This document shows, one piece after another, positions 1 to 7,162 of a stretch of DNA of 64,000 nucleotides (position 1 is its first letter; each line of letters starts with the position of its first letter). The position numbers and the translations under genes are program-made. The notes under the pieces are model-generated. The model had not been told where the DNA came from. It ran no database searches and worked only from the letters and a program-made list of their open reading frames with translations. Source of the DNA: Robertkochia aurantiaca (GTDB lineage: Bacteria; Bacteroidota; Bacteroidia; Flavobacteriales; Flavobacteriaceae); contig NZ_JAINZS010000002.1 in the NCBI RefSeq assembly GCF_020166495.1, positions 539,961 through 603,960 of the forward strand. The letters run 5' to 3'.

Positions 1-1140
1 TATACCGAACGTTCAGAGCTGTCTGAGTTCTTTAAGGGAAAGAAGCAACTGCTCATGGAAAATTTCTATCGCCATATGCGAAAGAAACACAAGGTGCTCA
101 TGAATAATGACAACCCGGAAGGTGGAGAATGGAATTACGATCAGAGCAACCGAAAAAAGTGGAAGGGAGAACCAAAAATACCCGAACCACTGACCTTTGA
201 GAATGATCCACGGCCCATTAAAGAGATGCTCGAAAAAAACGGGGTTCGTACCATAGGGAATTTAGATGAAAATAACTTCAACTGGCCAGTGAACAGGGAG
301 CAAACCCTGCAGTTACTGGATCATTTTTGCGATAGGTTGCTTCCTCATTTTGGAGACTACCAGGATGCCATGCATACCGAAACCACCTACCTGTTTCACT
401 CGCGCCTCTCCTTTTCCCTTAACAGCAAGATGATCAATCCTGAGGAGATCGTTAATAAAGTCGAAGATCATTACTATCAGAACAAAGAAGAAATCGACAT
501 TTCACAGGCCGAAGGATTCATTAGGCAGATCCTGGGCTGGAGAGAGTATATGAGAGGAATATACTGGAAAGAAATGCCCGGATACAAATCAAAGAACGCA
601 CTGGATAACCATAATGACCTGCCTGGTTTTTACTGGACAGGTGACACCAGAATGAAGTGTCTGCAACATGCTATCAAACAGTCGCTCAACAATGCCTATG
701 CACACCATATTCAACGGCTCATGGTAACGGGTAATTTCGCCTTATTGATGCAATGCGAACCTGAAGCGGTAGACGAATGGTACCTGGGAATTTATGCAGA
801 TGCCATAGAATGGGTAGAACTTACCAATACCAGAGGAATGAGTCAGTATGCCGACGGTGGCGTAATTGCCACCAAACCGTATATTTCCTCTGCCAATTAC
901 ATCAATAAAATGGGTAATTATTGTAAGGAGTGTCATTATTATCACAGTAAGAAAACCGGCGAACGGGCATGCCCCTTCAACGCTCTTTACTGGAACTTTC
1001 TGGAACAGAAAAGAGAGAGACTTAAGAATAATCCGCGTATGGGAATGATGTACAGCCTGCTCGACAAAATGGACAAAAATCAATTGGAAGCGATCATGAA
1101 AAGAGCTGATAAGATCATGAAAAACCCCGATGAGTTTTAA
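1..1140 (+). CDS. Cryptochrome/photolyase-related protein, Fe-S type (5' truncated by window)
   Basis: The frame is open to base 1, so the gene starts before the window and about 380 C-terminal residues are visible. The visible part resembles the prokaryotic Fe-S photolyase/cryptochrome family (COG3046; PhrB/CryB type), FAD enzymes that use light to repair UV photoproducts, often (6-4) lesions, or act as light sensors. The region with GWREYMRGIYWKEMPGY, then NALDNHNDLPGFYWTG and the helix with YAHHIQRLMVTGNF, fits the FAD-binding helical domain. Four cysteines are placed as in the [4Fe-4S] site: one in RMKCLQHA, and three in YCKECHYYHSKKTGERACPF. The N-terminal photolyase-related domain is mostly outside the window. 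A strong hairpin terminator follows. Repair versus sensing cannot be decided from sequence. Confidence 0.9.
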   Translation, partial: YTERSELSEFFKGKKQLLMENFYRHMRKKHKVLMNNDNPEGGEWNYDQSNRKKWKGEPKIPEPLTFENDPRPIKEMLEKNGVRTIGNLDENNFNWPVNREQTLQLLDHFCDRLLPHFGDYQDAMHTETTYLFHSRLSFSLNSKMINPEEIVNKVEDHYYQNKEEIDISQAEGFIRQILGWREYMRGIYWKEMPGYKSKNALDNHNDLPGFYWTGDTRMKCLQHAIKQSLNNAYAHHIQRLMVTGNFALLMQCEPEAVDEWYLGIYADAIEWVELTNTRGMSQYADGGVIATKPYISSANYINKMGNYCKECHYYHSKKTGERACPFNALYWNFLEQKRERLKNNPRMGMMYSLLDKMDKNQLEAIMKRADKIMKNPDEF

Positions 1141-1234
1141 TAAAGTTTTAACGCAAAACCCACGGCTAATATCAACCCTTTCTTCGTATGTATTATACTT
1201 AGAAAATCCCGCTTTAAGCGTCTTAATAACCCGC

Positions 1235-1270
1235 ACAGGCTTTCTTATTATAAGAAAGCCTGTTTCTTTT
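1235..1270 (+). terminator. Intrinsic terminator after the photolyase gene
   Basis: A near-perfect inverted repeat (ACAGGCTTTCTTA with TAAGAAAGCCTGT, short loop) is followed by TTTCTTTTT. It lies about 95 nt after the photolyase stop and separates that gene from the small-RNA-like array. Confidence 0.85.
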
Positions 1271-1409
1271 TAACTATGGTTTTAAATCCCCGGTATAGCC
1301 ATTTATTTATCTTCTGTAAAACTGCCGGTTCAGCTGGCGATAATGTTAAAAATTCAAATTAATTCGCTCCAGAAGATCCGAAAAGAGCAATCGCTCGTAT
1401 ATAAAGTAA

Positions 1410-1480
1410 TCATTACATAGTAGTAGGTATTAGTTTAGGGAAAAAAGTCCTCTGTTCTTCGGATCGGAGGACTTTTTGTT
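1410..1480 (+). ncRNA. Putative small RNA, copy 1
   Basis: A predicted transcript of about 70 nt begins just after the box CGTATATAA (1396-1404). It contains the invariant core (TCATTACATAGTAGTAGG ... TTAGTTTAGGG), then AAAAAA and a 9-bp stem (1446-1454 with 1465-1473, TTCTTCGGAT-type loop) ending in TTTTT. No clear TTG -33 element is visible upstream, so the promoter is less certain than for copy 4. TAG triplets crowd the core, arguing against translation. The RNA family is not one I recognise. Confidence 0.6.
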
Positions 1481-1579
1481 TCCGGGCCTTTCTGTTTGGT
1501 AACGATAAAGCGTTCCTCATAAGTCATCAACTAACAACCTACCCAAAAGAACCGACCGGGCTGATTTACCGTATATAAT

Positions 1580-1656
1580 TACAAGATGATTTAGCAGTAT
1601 AGTTAGTTAGGTAAAAAAGCCTTGTGCAAATTTTAATGTTGCCGGGGCTTTTTTTT
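1580..1656 (+). ncRNA. Putative small RNA, divergent copy 2
   Basis: The box CGTATATAA (1570-1578) matches copies 1 and 3 exactly. The core is diverged but alignable: it has TTTAGCAGTATAG and TTAGTTAGGT, followed by AAAAAAGCC where copy 1 has AAAAAAGTCC. The terminator pairs AGCCTTG (1618-1624) with CGGGGCT (1643-1649), with an inner GCAA/TTGC helix, and ends in eight T. The stem sequence differs from the other copies while the fold is kept. Confidence 0.5.
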
Positions 1657-1700
1657 AACCTTGATGTATTTTTATTGGGCAGGTTGACCGAGCCCCGTTC

Positions 1701-1722
1701 AACACAATGTTAAAATTGTGTT
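1701..1722. promoter_or_regulatory. Operator-like inverted repeat upstream of small RNA copy 3
   Basis: AACACAAT and ATTGTGTT form a perfect 8-bp inverted repeat around a 6-nt AT-rich spacer. It lies about 50 nt upstream of the CGTATATAA box of copy 3. There is no T-run behind it, so a protein-binding site is more likely than a terminator. No equivalent is seen in front of the other copies. Confidence 0.35.
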
Positions 1723-1786
1723 ATAAGACTCATTTTTAATAATTTACGAAAACCAAGCAGCTTATTTCATTCGTATATAAAACAAA

Positions 1787-1857
1787 TCATTACATAGTAG
1801 TAGGTATTAGTTTAGGGTGAAAAGTCCTCTGTTCAATTTGGCAGAGGACTTTTTATT
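1787..1857 (+). ncRNA. Putative small RNA, copy 3
   Basis: The box CGTATATAA (1772-1780) precedes a core identical to copy 1 over the ATTACATAG...TTTAGGG stretch. The linker then reads TGAAA instead of AAAAA. The terminator is a perfect 9-bp stem (AGTCCTCTG 1823-1831 with CAGAGGACT 1842-1850) and T-run. Compared with copy 1, one stem pair changes from a U-G wobble to U-A, keeping the fold. Confidence 0.6.
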
Positions 1858-2044
1858 TCTACCTAACACCCCGCCGTATTTCAAGCAGACTATGTAAGAA
1901 GTATTTTTTCAACAGGACCTCCGTTTATGAGAAAGGCTATGCGCTTACTGACATCTTTTCTTACGGATTTTGTAGCCTTTGGTTCTTTAAAATAAAGAAA
2001 ACGTTAAATAAACCTAAATATCTGATTTTTAGTCGTTTATGTTA

Positions 2045-2074
2045 TTGAGAATCAGATCACACTCCTTATATTTA
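2045..2074 (+). promoter_or_regulatory. Bacteroidota-type promoter for small RNA copy 4
   Basis: TTG at 2045-2047, a 19-nt spacer, and TATATTTA at 2067-2074 match the Bacteroidota -33/-7 consensus (TTG, TAnnTTTG) in all but the last base. The start point would fall around 2080-2082, exactly where the conserved core begins. Confidence 0.65.
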
Positions 2075-2080
2075 CATCAA

Positions 2081-2148
2081 TCATTACATAGTAGTAGGTA
2101 TTAGTTTAGGGAAAAGGTCCTGTGGTCGCCAGATCACAGGATCTTTTA
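2081..2148 (+). ncRNA. Putative small RNA, copy 4
   Basis: The core is identical to copies 1 and 3. The terminator stem (2116-2124 with 2135-2143) differs from theirs at two pairs by compensatory changes (A-U to G-C at the base, C-G to G-C near the top) and ends in TTTT. A promoter of the expected form lies directly upstream. This is the best-supported member of the family. Confidence 0.65.
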
Positions 2149-2231
2149 TTTTTATCTACCCTGAGTCTCGTCAATGCATCCATAAAAATACCTCTCATGT
2201 TTTTTCTGAAGAATACTGTACTTTTAATGAT

Positions 2232-2990
2232 ATGTGGAACTTAGAAAACAGAAAAGCCCTGGTTACCGGAGGCAGTAAAGGTATTGGAGAGGCGATTGTT
2301 AAAGAACTGGCCTCACTTGGTGCGGAAGTACTATTTACCGGCAGGGATCAAACGGATATTGATAAAACCGAAGAGTCGTTAAAAAAAGAAGGATTGCAGG
2401 TATCAGGACTTCAGAGTGATGTCACTAAGGAAGAAGATCAGAAGGCGCTGGCAAAAGTTATAGAACAACGGTTTTCCAAACTGGATATCCTTGTCAATAA
2501 TGCAGGAATGAACATCAGGAAATCATCTCATGAATACAGCCGTGAGGAGTACCAAAAGATAATTGATACAGACCTGACCGCTCCCTTTGAAATATCGGTG
2601 GTGATGTTACCGCTGCTAAAGAGAAGTCAGCATGCCTCGGTAATTAATATTTCCTCGGTTGCCGCCATAGTCGATGATCATACCGGAGCTCCCTACGGCA
2701 TGGCAAAGGCCGGCTTGTTACAGATGACACGAAGTCTGGCCCGTGAATGGGCTGCTTATGGCATCAGGGTCAACGCAGTTTCTCCCTGGTTCACTTTAAC
2801 TCCTTTGACAAAATCTCTGCTCGCCCAACCTGAAAAGATCGATCCGGTGCTTTCAAGAACTCCCATGAAAAGAGTGGCAAAGGCCGAAGAAATGGCGGGG
2901 GCGGTAGCATTTCTTGCCATGGACAAGGCTTCGTACATTACCGGTCAGAACATCGTGATCGATGGTGGTATGAGCATTCATGCCCTTTGA
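2232..2990 (+). CDS. SDR family oxidoreductase, tropinone-reductase-like
   Basis: A classical short-chain dehydrogenase/reductase of 252 residues, the usual length. It is expected to be a cytoplasmic NAD(P)(H)-dependent oxidoreductase acting on a small carbonyl or hydroxyl compound. The Rossmann cofactor motif TGGSKGIG is at residues 12-19, NNAG at 89-92, the catalytic serine in NISS around 141, and the YxxxK pair at Tyr155/Lys159. The C-terminal ITGQNIVIDGGMS segment is typical of the family. GRD after strand 2 suggests NADP preference, which is an inference. The sequence looks closest to the bacterial tropinone-reductase-like subgroup, whose substrates are mostly unknown. It follows the small-RNA array and has no operon partner on its strand. 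Confidence 0.9.
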   Translation: MWNLENRKALVTGGSKGIGEAIVKELASLGAEVLFTGRDQTDIDKTEESLKKEGLQVSGLQSDVTKEEDQKALAKVIEQRFSKLDILVNNAGMNIRKSSHEYSREEYQKIIDTDLTAPFEISVVMLPLLKRSQHASVINISSVAAIVDDHTGAPYGMAKAGLLQMTRSLAREWAAYGIRVNAVSPWFTLTPLTKSLLAQPEKIDPVLSRTPMKRVAKAEEMAGAVAFLAMDKASYITGQNIVIDGGMSIHAL

Positions 2991-2995
2991 AATCC

Positions 2996-3436
2996 TTAAC
3001 CCTGGAAATTTTCACCTGTGTGACTCCCGTCGCAATAAGGCTTATTCTCAGAGTATCCGCAACGACAAAAGGCGGTTGCCTTCTTCTTCACCTCAGAAGA
3101 CCCGTTAAAATGTTCTACATTGAGCTGCCCATAGACCATTAAAGGCCCGTTTTCTATTATCTCCACCTTAATTCCAGATGCTTCTTTTTCGTTCTGATCC
3201 ATTAGTTCCTTCTTTTTTTCTTTATCATTCCAATAATAATCAAGCGCACCTGAAGGACATTTTTTTACCTGATCTACGATAGCCTTCGAGGGGGCTGCCT
3301 CAGTTTGTATCCATGGCTTCTTATCAGGCTTAAAAACCTCTGAAAGGCCCTTGACGCAAACTTCAGAATGGATACACAAATCAGGCTTCCAGATCACCGT
3401 TACCTCCCCGTTAGAATATTCCTTTGTAGTTCCCAT
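2996..3436 (-). CDS. Two-domain Fe-S protein: mono-cluster YjdI-type plus CDGSH domain
   Basis: A 146-residue cytoplasmic protein with two iron-sulfur modules. Residues 10-70 match the YjdI/Fer4_19 type (WKPDLCIHSEVC with Cys21 and Cys27, and KKCPSGAL with Cys60). Residues 120-141 form a CDGSH module: Cys124, Cys126, Cys135 and His139 in CxCGYSENKPYCDGSH, the 3Cys-1His [2Fe-2S] ligand set. Such fusions are widespread in bacteria; electron transfer or cluster handling is presumed but the partner is unknown. It converges on the SDR gene, with stops 5 nt apart. Confidence 0.88.
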   Translation of the reverse strand: MGTTKEYSNGEVTVIWKPDLCIHSEVCVKGLSEVFKPDKKPWIQTEAAPSKAIVDQVKKCPSGALDYYWNDKEKKKELMDQNEKEASGIKVEIIENGPLMVYGQLNVEHFNGSSEVKKKATAFCRCGYSENKPYCDGSHTGENFQG

Positions 3437-3544
3437 GCTTTTCTTTTAAAGATACAAAATAGCATAATAACATCCTGACTCCACAGAACTTGTGAGAAAT
3501 TGATTCTCTTTTTAATATATTTACCGTAGACAAAATTTGCCGTT

Positions 3545-4216
3545 ATGACCAAACTATACCCCTTAGCTCTCGTTTTGCTTCTACTCATCTCCTGTAATGA
3601 AGAGACCGATAAAAAGCCCCTGTCAGCACCTGAAAAGATCGCCTATGCACATGGGTTCGAAAACTGGGATAAAATAGAGGAGATACAATTCACTTTTAAT
3701 GTAGACCGGGATACCACCCATTTTGAGAGGCACTGGATCTGGCAGCCTAAGTCAGACGCAGTTACCATGATCTACGCTGAAGATACCGTATCCTATAATC
3801 GGGCAAGCATTGACAGCACCGTACTTCAGGCAGACAAAGCCTTTGTCAATGATGTATACTGGTTGCTCGCCCCTTACAAACTGGTTTGGGACAAGGGGTA
3901 CGAATATGAAGAACCCTACCTTGATAAAGCACCAATCAGCAATGACAGCCTTCAAAAATTCAGCATAGTATATGTGGGGGAAGGCGGATATACCCCGGGT
4001 GATGGTTATGATTTTTACCTGGATCAGGAAAATAAGGTCAAAGAATGGGTATACCGAAAAGACAACGATACGGCTGTTTGCATGAAGACAACCTGGGAAG
4101 ATTATGAAAATCTCGAAGGGCTTCAGATCGCCACCATGCACCAGGATGAAACCGGTAAGTTCAAGCTTTATTTTACAGGACTGGAGGTCACTGCTTCAGA
4201 GACTCAGACCCCGTGA
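3545..4216 (+). CDS. Hypothetical lipoprotein
   Basis: A 223-residue protein starting with a lipoprotein signal peptide: hydrophobic LALVLLLLISC with the lipobox cysteine at residue 17, followed by polar NEETDKK. The mature part is rich in acidic and aromatic residues and in predicted beta-strand (for example IEEIQFTFNVDRDTTHFERHWIWQP). I do not recognise a named domain; it resembles uncharacterised periplasmic lipoproteins found in Flavobacteriaceae. It converges with the MFS gene (stops 3 nt apart). Membrane-anchored location is supported, function is not. Confidence 0.75.
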   Translation: MTKLYPLALVLLLLISCNEETDKKPLSAPEKIAYAHGFENWDKIEEIQFTFNVDRDTTHFERHWIWQPKSDAVTMIYAEDTVSYNRASIDSTVLQADKAFVNDVYWLLAPYKLVWDKGYEYEEPYLDKAPISNDSLQKFSIVYVGEGGYTPGDGYDFYLDQENKVKEWVYRKDNDTAVCMKTTWEDYENLEGLQIATMHQDETGKFKLYFTGLEVTASETQTP

Positions 4217-4219
4217 TAG

Positions 4220-5374
4220 TTACTTCTTTCTTGCCCACAACAACAATGTGACAACAAACGCCATAACGGCTCCGGCCAGGAGGGTAACGAAACTGTACCG
4301 CAGACCGGTGACCTCAGCAATGAATCCCAGCGCTACGGGACCTGAAAGAAAACCCAGGTAGCCTGTTCCCGCGATAAAACTAATACCCCTGGCCGGTGGT
4401 ATACGGTCAAAACTCCCGGCCATCCTGAATAGTTCGGGTACAATGACCGAAAAACCCATTCCCAGTAAACCAAAGCCCGCTATGGCTGTATATATGTCTG
4501 CGGAAAGTATCAGCAGATAACCTGCTATACCGGTCATCAACCCGCCCAAAATCAATCTCACCGCCCCTTTTTTACTGCTGATCTCATCTCCCAGGAATCG
4601 CCCGACGGTCATGGTTACAGAGAATAGCGTATATCCCATTCCCGTTAACCAGGTGCTTTTTACGCTACTGACCTCCTGAAGGTATAAACCACTCCAGTCA
4701 ACCACAGCACCTTCACTGGCCATGATAATAAATGATATAATTGCGAGTCCCAACAAAGGTTTGAGAAAAGCAGGCACCCCGTCATTCTCATTTTGTTCAG
4801 TACCCTGAACTCCCTTGTAATTTCGCATTAAGATGAAATTCACCACGAACAACAAAAGGGATACGAGTAGCATATGATGGAACGGAAGTTTAAAAACCCC
4901 GGCCAAAATCCCTCCGACTCCTGCCCCGATTACGCCGCCAAGGCTGAAAAACCCGTGGGCAGCCGACATAATGGAAACATCATCCTGTTTTTCCTTTTCA
5001 GAAACCAGGGTATTCATTGCGATGTCGGTAAATCCCGATGCTGCTCCTGTGATGAAAAGAGCCATGGCGAGACTCCAGAAATCATAGGCAAGAAACGGAA
5101 ACAGGAAAGCCACACAATAGAACAATATGCCAGCACCGGTTGCTCTGCCCGGACCATAACGCTTCAGAAGATATGGCGAAAGGGGAATGAAAGTAAGAGT
5201 ACCCAGCGCAAAAAAGAACAGCGCCAGTCCCAGTTCCCCTTCGCTAAGAAGCAGTTCTTCTTTGATCTCCGGAATATAGATGGCCCAGGTACCGATGAGA
5301 ATATTCAGGGAGGCAAAAACGCATGCCACCGAAATATAAACAGGGTTCGACCATATTAAACGCAGTGCCTTCAT
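4220..5374 (-). CDS. MFS transporter
   Basis: A 384-residue integral membrane protein with about twelve hydrophobic segments, the normal size for a compact major facilitator. The loop after helix 2 has the family-like basic stretch LLKRYGPGRATG, and a long linker with charged residues (MRNYKGVQGTEQNENDG) divides the two six-helix halves. The overall look resembles the sugar/fucose-permease-like MFS families, but the substrate cannot be read from the sequence. It is divergent from the AraC-type regulator, with 64 bp between start codons, so the regulator may control it. Confidence 0.85.
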   Translation of the reverse strand: MKALRLIWSNPVYISVACVFASLNILIGTWAIYIPEIKEELLLSEGELGLALFFFALGTLTFIPLSPYLLKRYGPGRATGAGILFYCVAFLFPFLAYDFWSLAMALFITGAASGFTDIAMNTLVSEKEKQDDVSIMSAAHGFFSLGGVIGAGVGGILAGVFKLPFHHMLLVSLLLFVVNFILMRNYKGVQGTEQNENDGVPAFLKPLLGLAIISFIIMASEGAVVDWSGLYLQEVSSVKSTWLTGMGYTLFSVTMTVGRFLGDEISSKKGAVRLILGGLMTGIAGYLLILSADIYTAIAGFGLLGMGFSVIVPELFRMAGSFDRIPPARGISFIAGTGYLGFLSGPVALGFIAEVTGLRYSFVTLLAGAVMAFVVTLLLWARKK

Positions 5375-5438
5375 TAGATAAGTCTAAAATAGTTTATTTT
5401 TAAGTGCTGAGATCATCCCTTCGGGAAAGAAAAATATC

Positions 5439-6308
5439 ATGAAACTACTCGAATTCAAATCGGTACACAGGGATACCGGCTACTTTGTCGCTCAGAAGAT
5501 CGAGAAGGGAAAGGATGCCGGGAAACCCAGGGATTTTGATCCTCACAGTCATGATTATTACGTGATTATGATCATTACCGGGGGAACAGGAGAGCATCAG
5601 ATTGACTTCAGGAACTATACCTATAATGCGGGATCTGTTTTCTTTCTGAGTCCCGGACAAGTACACCGTGTAAAGGAGACCGCTCCGAATTACGGTTATG
5701 TGATTGTTTTCAACCACGATTTTTTGATACGCTCAGGAATAGATCCTGATTTTTTTGAGAATATCAATCTTTTCAGGCCGTACGGCGACAGTCCGCCTTT
5801 AGTGCCGGAGCCTGCTATCCTTGAAAAACTAGGCCACTATGCCGAGGAAATGCTGAACTGTCAGGAAATGCAGGATACATTCAGGTATGAAGCGCTGGGG
5901 GCGAACCTTCGGTTATTCCTCATTCTCAGCAACAGCAGTTGTGACCTGGGTAAGAACCGTGACCACACGCTTGATAACGCCCTGATCACCATAAGAGAGT
6001 TCAGAAAACTCGTGAATCAAAACTATGCCGTATGGCATAAGGCGGGAGATTATGCACAGCAACTTTCCATCACCCCAAATTACCTCAACAAACTGGTAAA
6101 AACCTATCTGAGCAGCTCCACTAAAGATTTTATTCAGAACAGGATTATCATAGAGGCTAAAAGAAGATTACTCAACCCTAAAAACTCGGTGAAGTCGGTC
6201 GCTTACGAACTTGGATACAGCAACCCTTCGCAGCTGAGCAAAATGTTTAAAGCCTGCACGGGAAAAACGCTTACTGAATTCAGAGAATCACTGGATGACT
6301 CATTTTGA
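5439..6308 (+). CDS. AraC family transcriptional regulator
   Basis: A 289-residue regulator with a cupin-like N-terminal sensor domain (residues about 25-110, including DPHSHDYYVIMIITGG and SPGQVHRV) and a C-terminal AraC helix-turn-helix pair (about 185-285). The second HTH carries VKSVAYELGYSNPSQLSKMFKACTG, the diagnostic AraC segment. The N-terminal histidine-rich strand suggests a small-molecule ligand. It is divergently transcribed from the MFS transporter through a 64-bp intergenic region, the common arrangement for a regulator and its target. The inducing ligand is unknown. Confidence 0.9.
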   Translation: MKLLEFKSVHRDTGYFVAQKIEKGKDAGKPRDFDPHSHDYYVIMIITGGTGEHQIDFRNYTYNAGSVFFLSPGQVHRVKETAPNYGYVIVFNHDFLIRSGIDPDFFENINLFRPYGDSPPLVPEPAILEKLGHYAEEMLNCQEMQDTFRYEALGANLRLFLILSNSSCDLGKNRDHTLDNALITIREFRKLVNQNYAVWHKAGDYAQQLSITPNYLNKLVKTYLSSSTKDFIQNRIIIEAKRRLLNPKNSVKSVAYELGYSNPSQLSKMFKACTGKTLTEFRESLDDSF

Positions 6309-6385
6309 CATCTTTATTCACGATTTCAACATTTACCGGCATTCTGATTTTCCGGAACTTTGATCTGTTAATTAAAGAGAACATT

Positions 6386-7111
6386 ATGAAAACGGTTTTA
6401 CACAAAGCAGAAAGCAGAGGTCATGCCAACCACGGATGGCTTGACAGTTATCACAGTTTCAGTTTTGCCAACTATTACAATCCTGAACGTATGCACTTCG
6501 GTGTATTAAGAGTACTCAATGACGATACGGTTGCTCCGGGACGGGGCTTTGGAAAACACCCGCACGATAATATGGAGATCATTTCAATACCCCTTTACGG
6601 CGATCTTGAGCACGAAGACAGTATGGGCAACAAGAAGGTGATCAAAGAAGGAGATGTACAATCTATGACAGCGGGCACCGGAATCTTCCACAGTGAATAC
6701 AACCATAACGAAGATAAGGAGGTGAAATTTCTGCAGATCTGGATATTTCCAAAAGAGAGGAACGTAGCGCCTTCTTATGATCAGATCACTTTAAATCCCG
6801 AAGACAGCAAAAATAAACTGCAACAGATCGTTTCTCCGGACTCTGATAGTGAAGGAGTAACCATCAACCAGGATGCCTGGTTCTATCTGGCCGATCTTGA
6901 CCCGGATACGACCATCGAGCACCGTATAAAGCAAGAAGAGAACGGGGTATACCTGTTTGTCCTGGAAGGTAAGGCCGAGGTCAACGGAACCCAACTCGGT
7001 AAAAGAGATGGGTTGGGCATCAGCGAAACCGACTCGGTATCGATCAAGGCTGTTGGTGGATCAAGGATACTTTTAATGGATATTCCCATGCGCTTACCGT
7101 CCCTGGGATAA
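6386..7111 (+). CDS. Pirin family protein
   Basis: A 241-residue bicupin of the pirin/YhhW type. The N-terminal cupin has metal ligands His58 and His60 in GKHPHDNME, and His102 and Glu104 in FHSEYNH. Bacterial relatives are cytoplasmic metal (often Fe) proteins, some with quercetinase activity; physiological roles vary. I start at the ATG at 6386 (MKTVLHKAESRGH), which matches family N-termini; an upstream in-frame start at 6305 would add 27 unrelated residues and overlap the AraC stop. It is followed by a bidirectional terminator. Confidence 0.88.
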   Translation: MKTVLHKAESRGHANHGWLDSYHSFSFANYYNPERMHFGVLRVLNDDTVAPGRGFGKHPHDNMEIISIPLYGDLEHEDSMGNKKVIKEGDVQSMTAGTGIFHSEYNHNEDKEVKFLQIWIFPKERNVAPSYDQITLNPEDSKNKLQQIVSPDSDSEGVTINQDAWFYLADLDPDTTIEHRIKQEENGVYLFVLEGKAEVNGTQLGKRDGLGISETDSVSIKAVGGSRILLMDIPMRLPSLG

Positions 7112-7126
7112 ATTCACAAAAATCAG

Positions 7127-7162
7127 AAAATGACCGCAGGTTTTGGCCTGCGGTCATTTTTT
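7127..7162. terminator. Bidirectional terminator between pirin and kynureninase
   Basis: AAAATGACCGCAGG and CCTGCGGTCATTTT form a perfect stem around a 6-nt loop, followed by T on both strands. It lies between two convergent genes and touches the kynureninase stop codon. Confidence 0.9.

Larger units (their letters stand above)
1396..2150 (+). repeat. Tandem array of four promoter-core-terminator units
   Basis: The 1.1-kb space between the photolyase and the SDR contains no credible ORF. It holds four copies of one layout: an AT-rich box (CGTATATAA in copies 1-3, TATATTTA in copy 4), then a core of about 30 nt, then a hairpin and T-run. Cores begin near 1410, 1580, 1787 and 2081. Copies 1, 3 and 4 share ATTACATAGTAGTAGG and TTAGTTTAGGG exactly; copy 2 is diverged but keeps the order and spacing. 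Sequence between units is not obviously conserved. The pattern is best explained as a family of small RNA genes arising by duplication. Confidence 0.75.

Noticed and set aside
742..1236. 164-codon minus-strand ORF inside the photolyase gene
   Set aside because: Lies antisense within a clear protein-coding gene and shows no known domain.
1570..1660. Treating copy 2 only as a stray terminator
   Set aside because: Its CGTATATAA box is identical to copies 1 and 3 and the core aligns at the same spacing, so a diverged family member is the better explanation, though support is weaker.
1410..2150. Small RNA cores as short leader peptides or as a coding repeat
   Set aside because: The core has TAG in several frames and no ATG; conservation is at nucleotide level in the core and structural in the stem.
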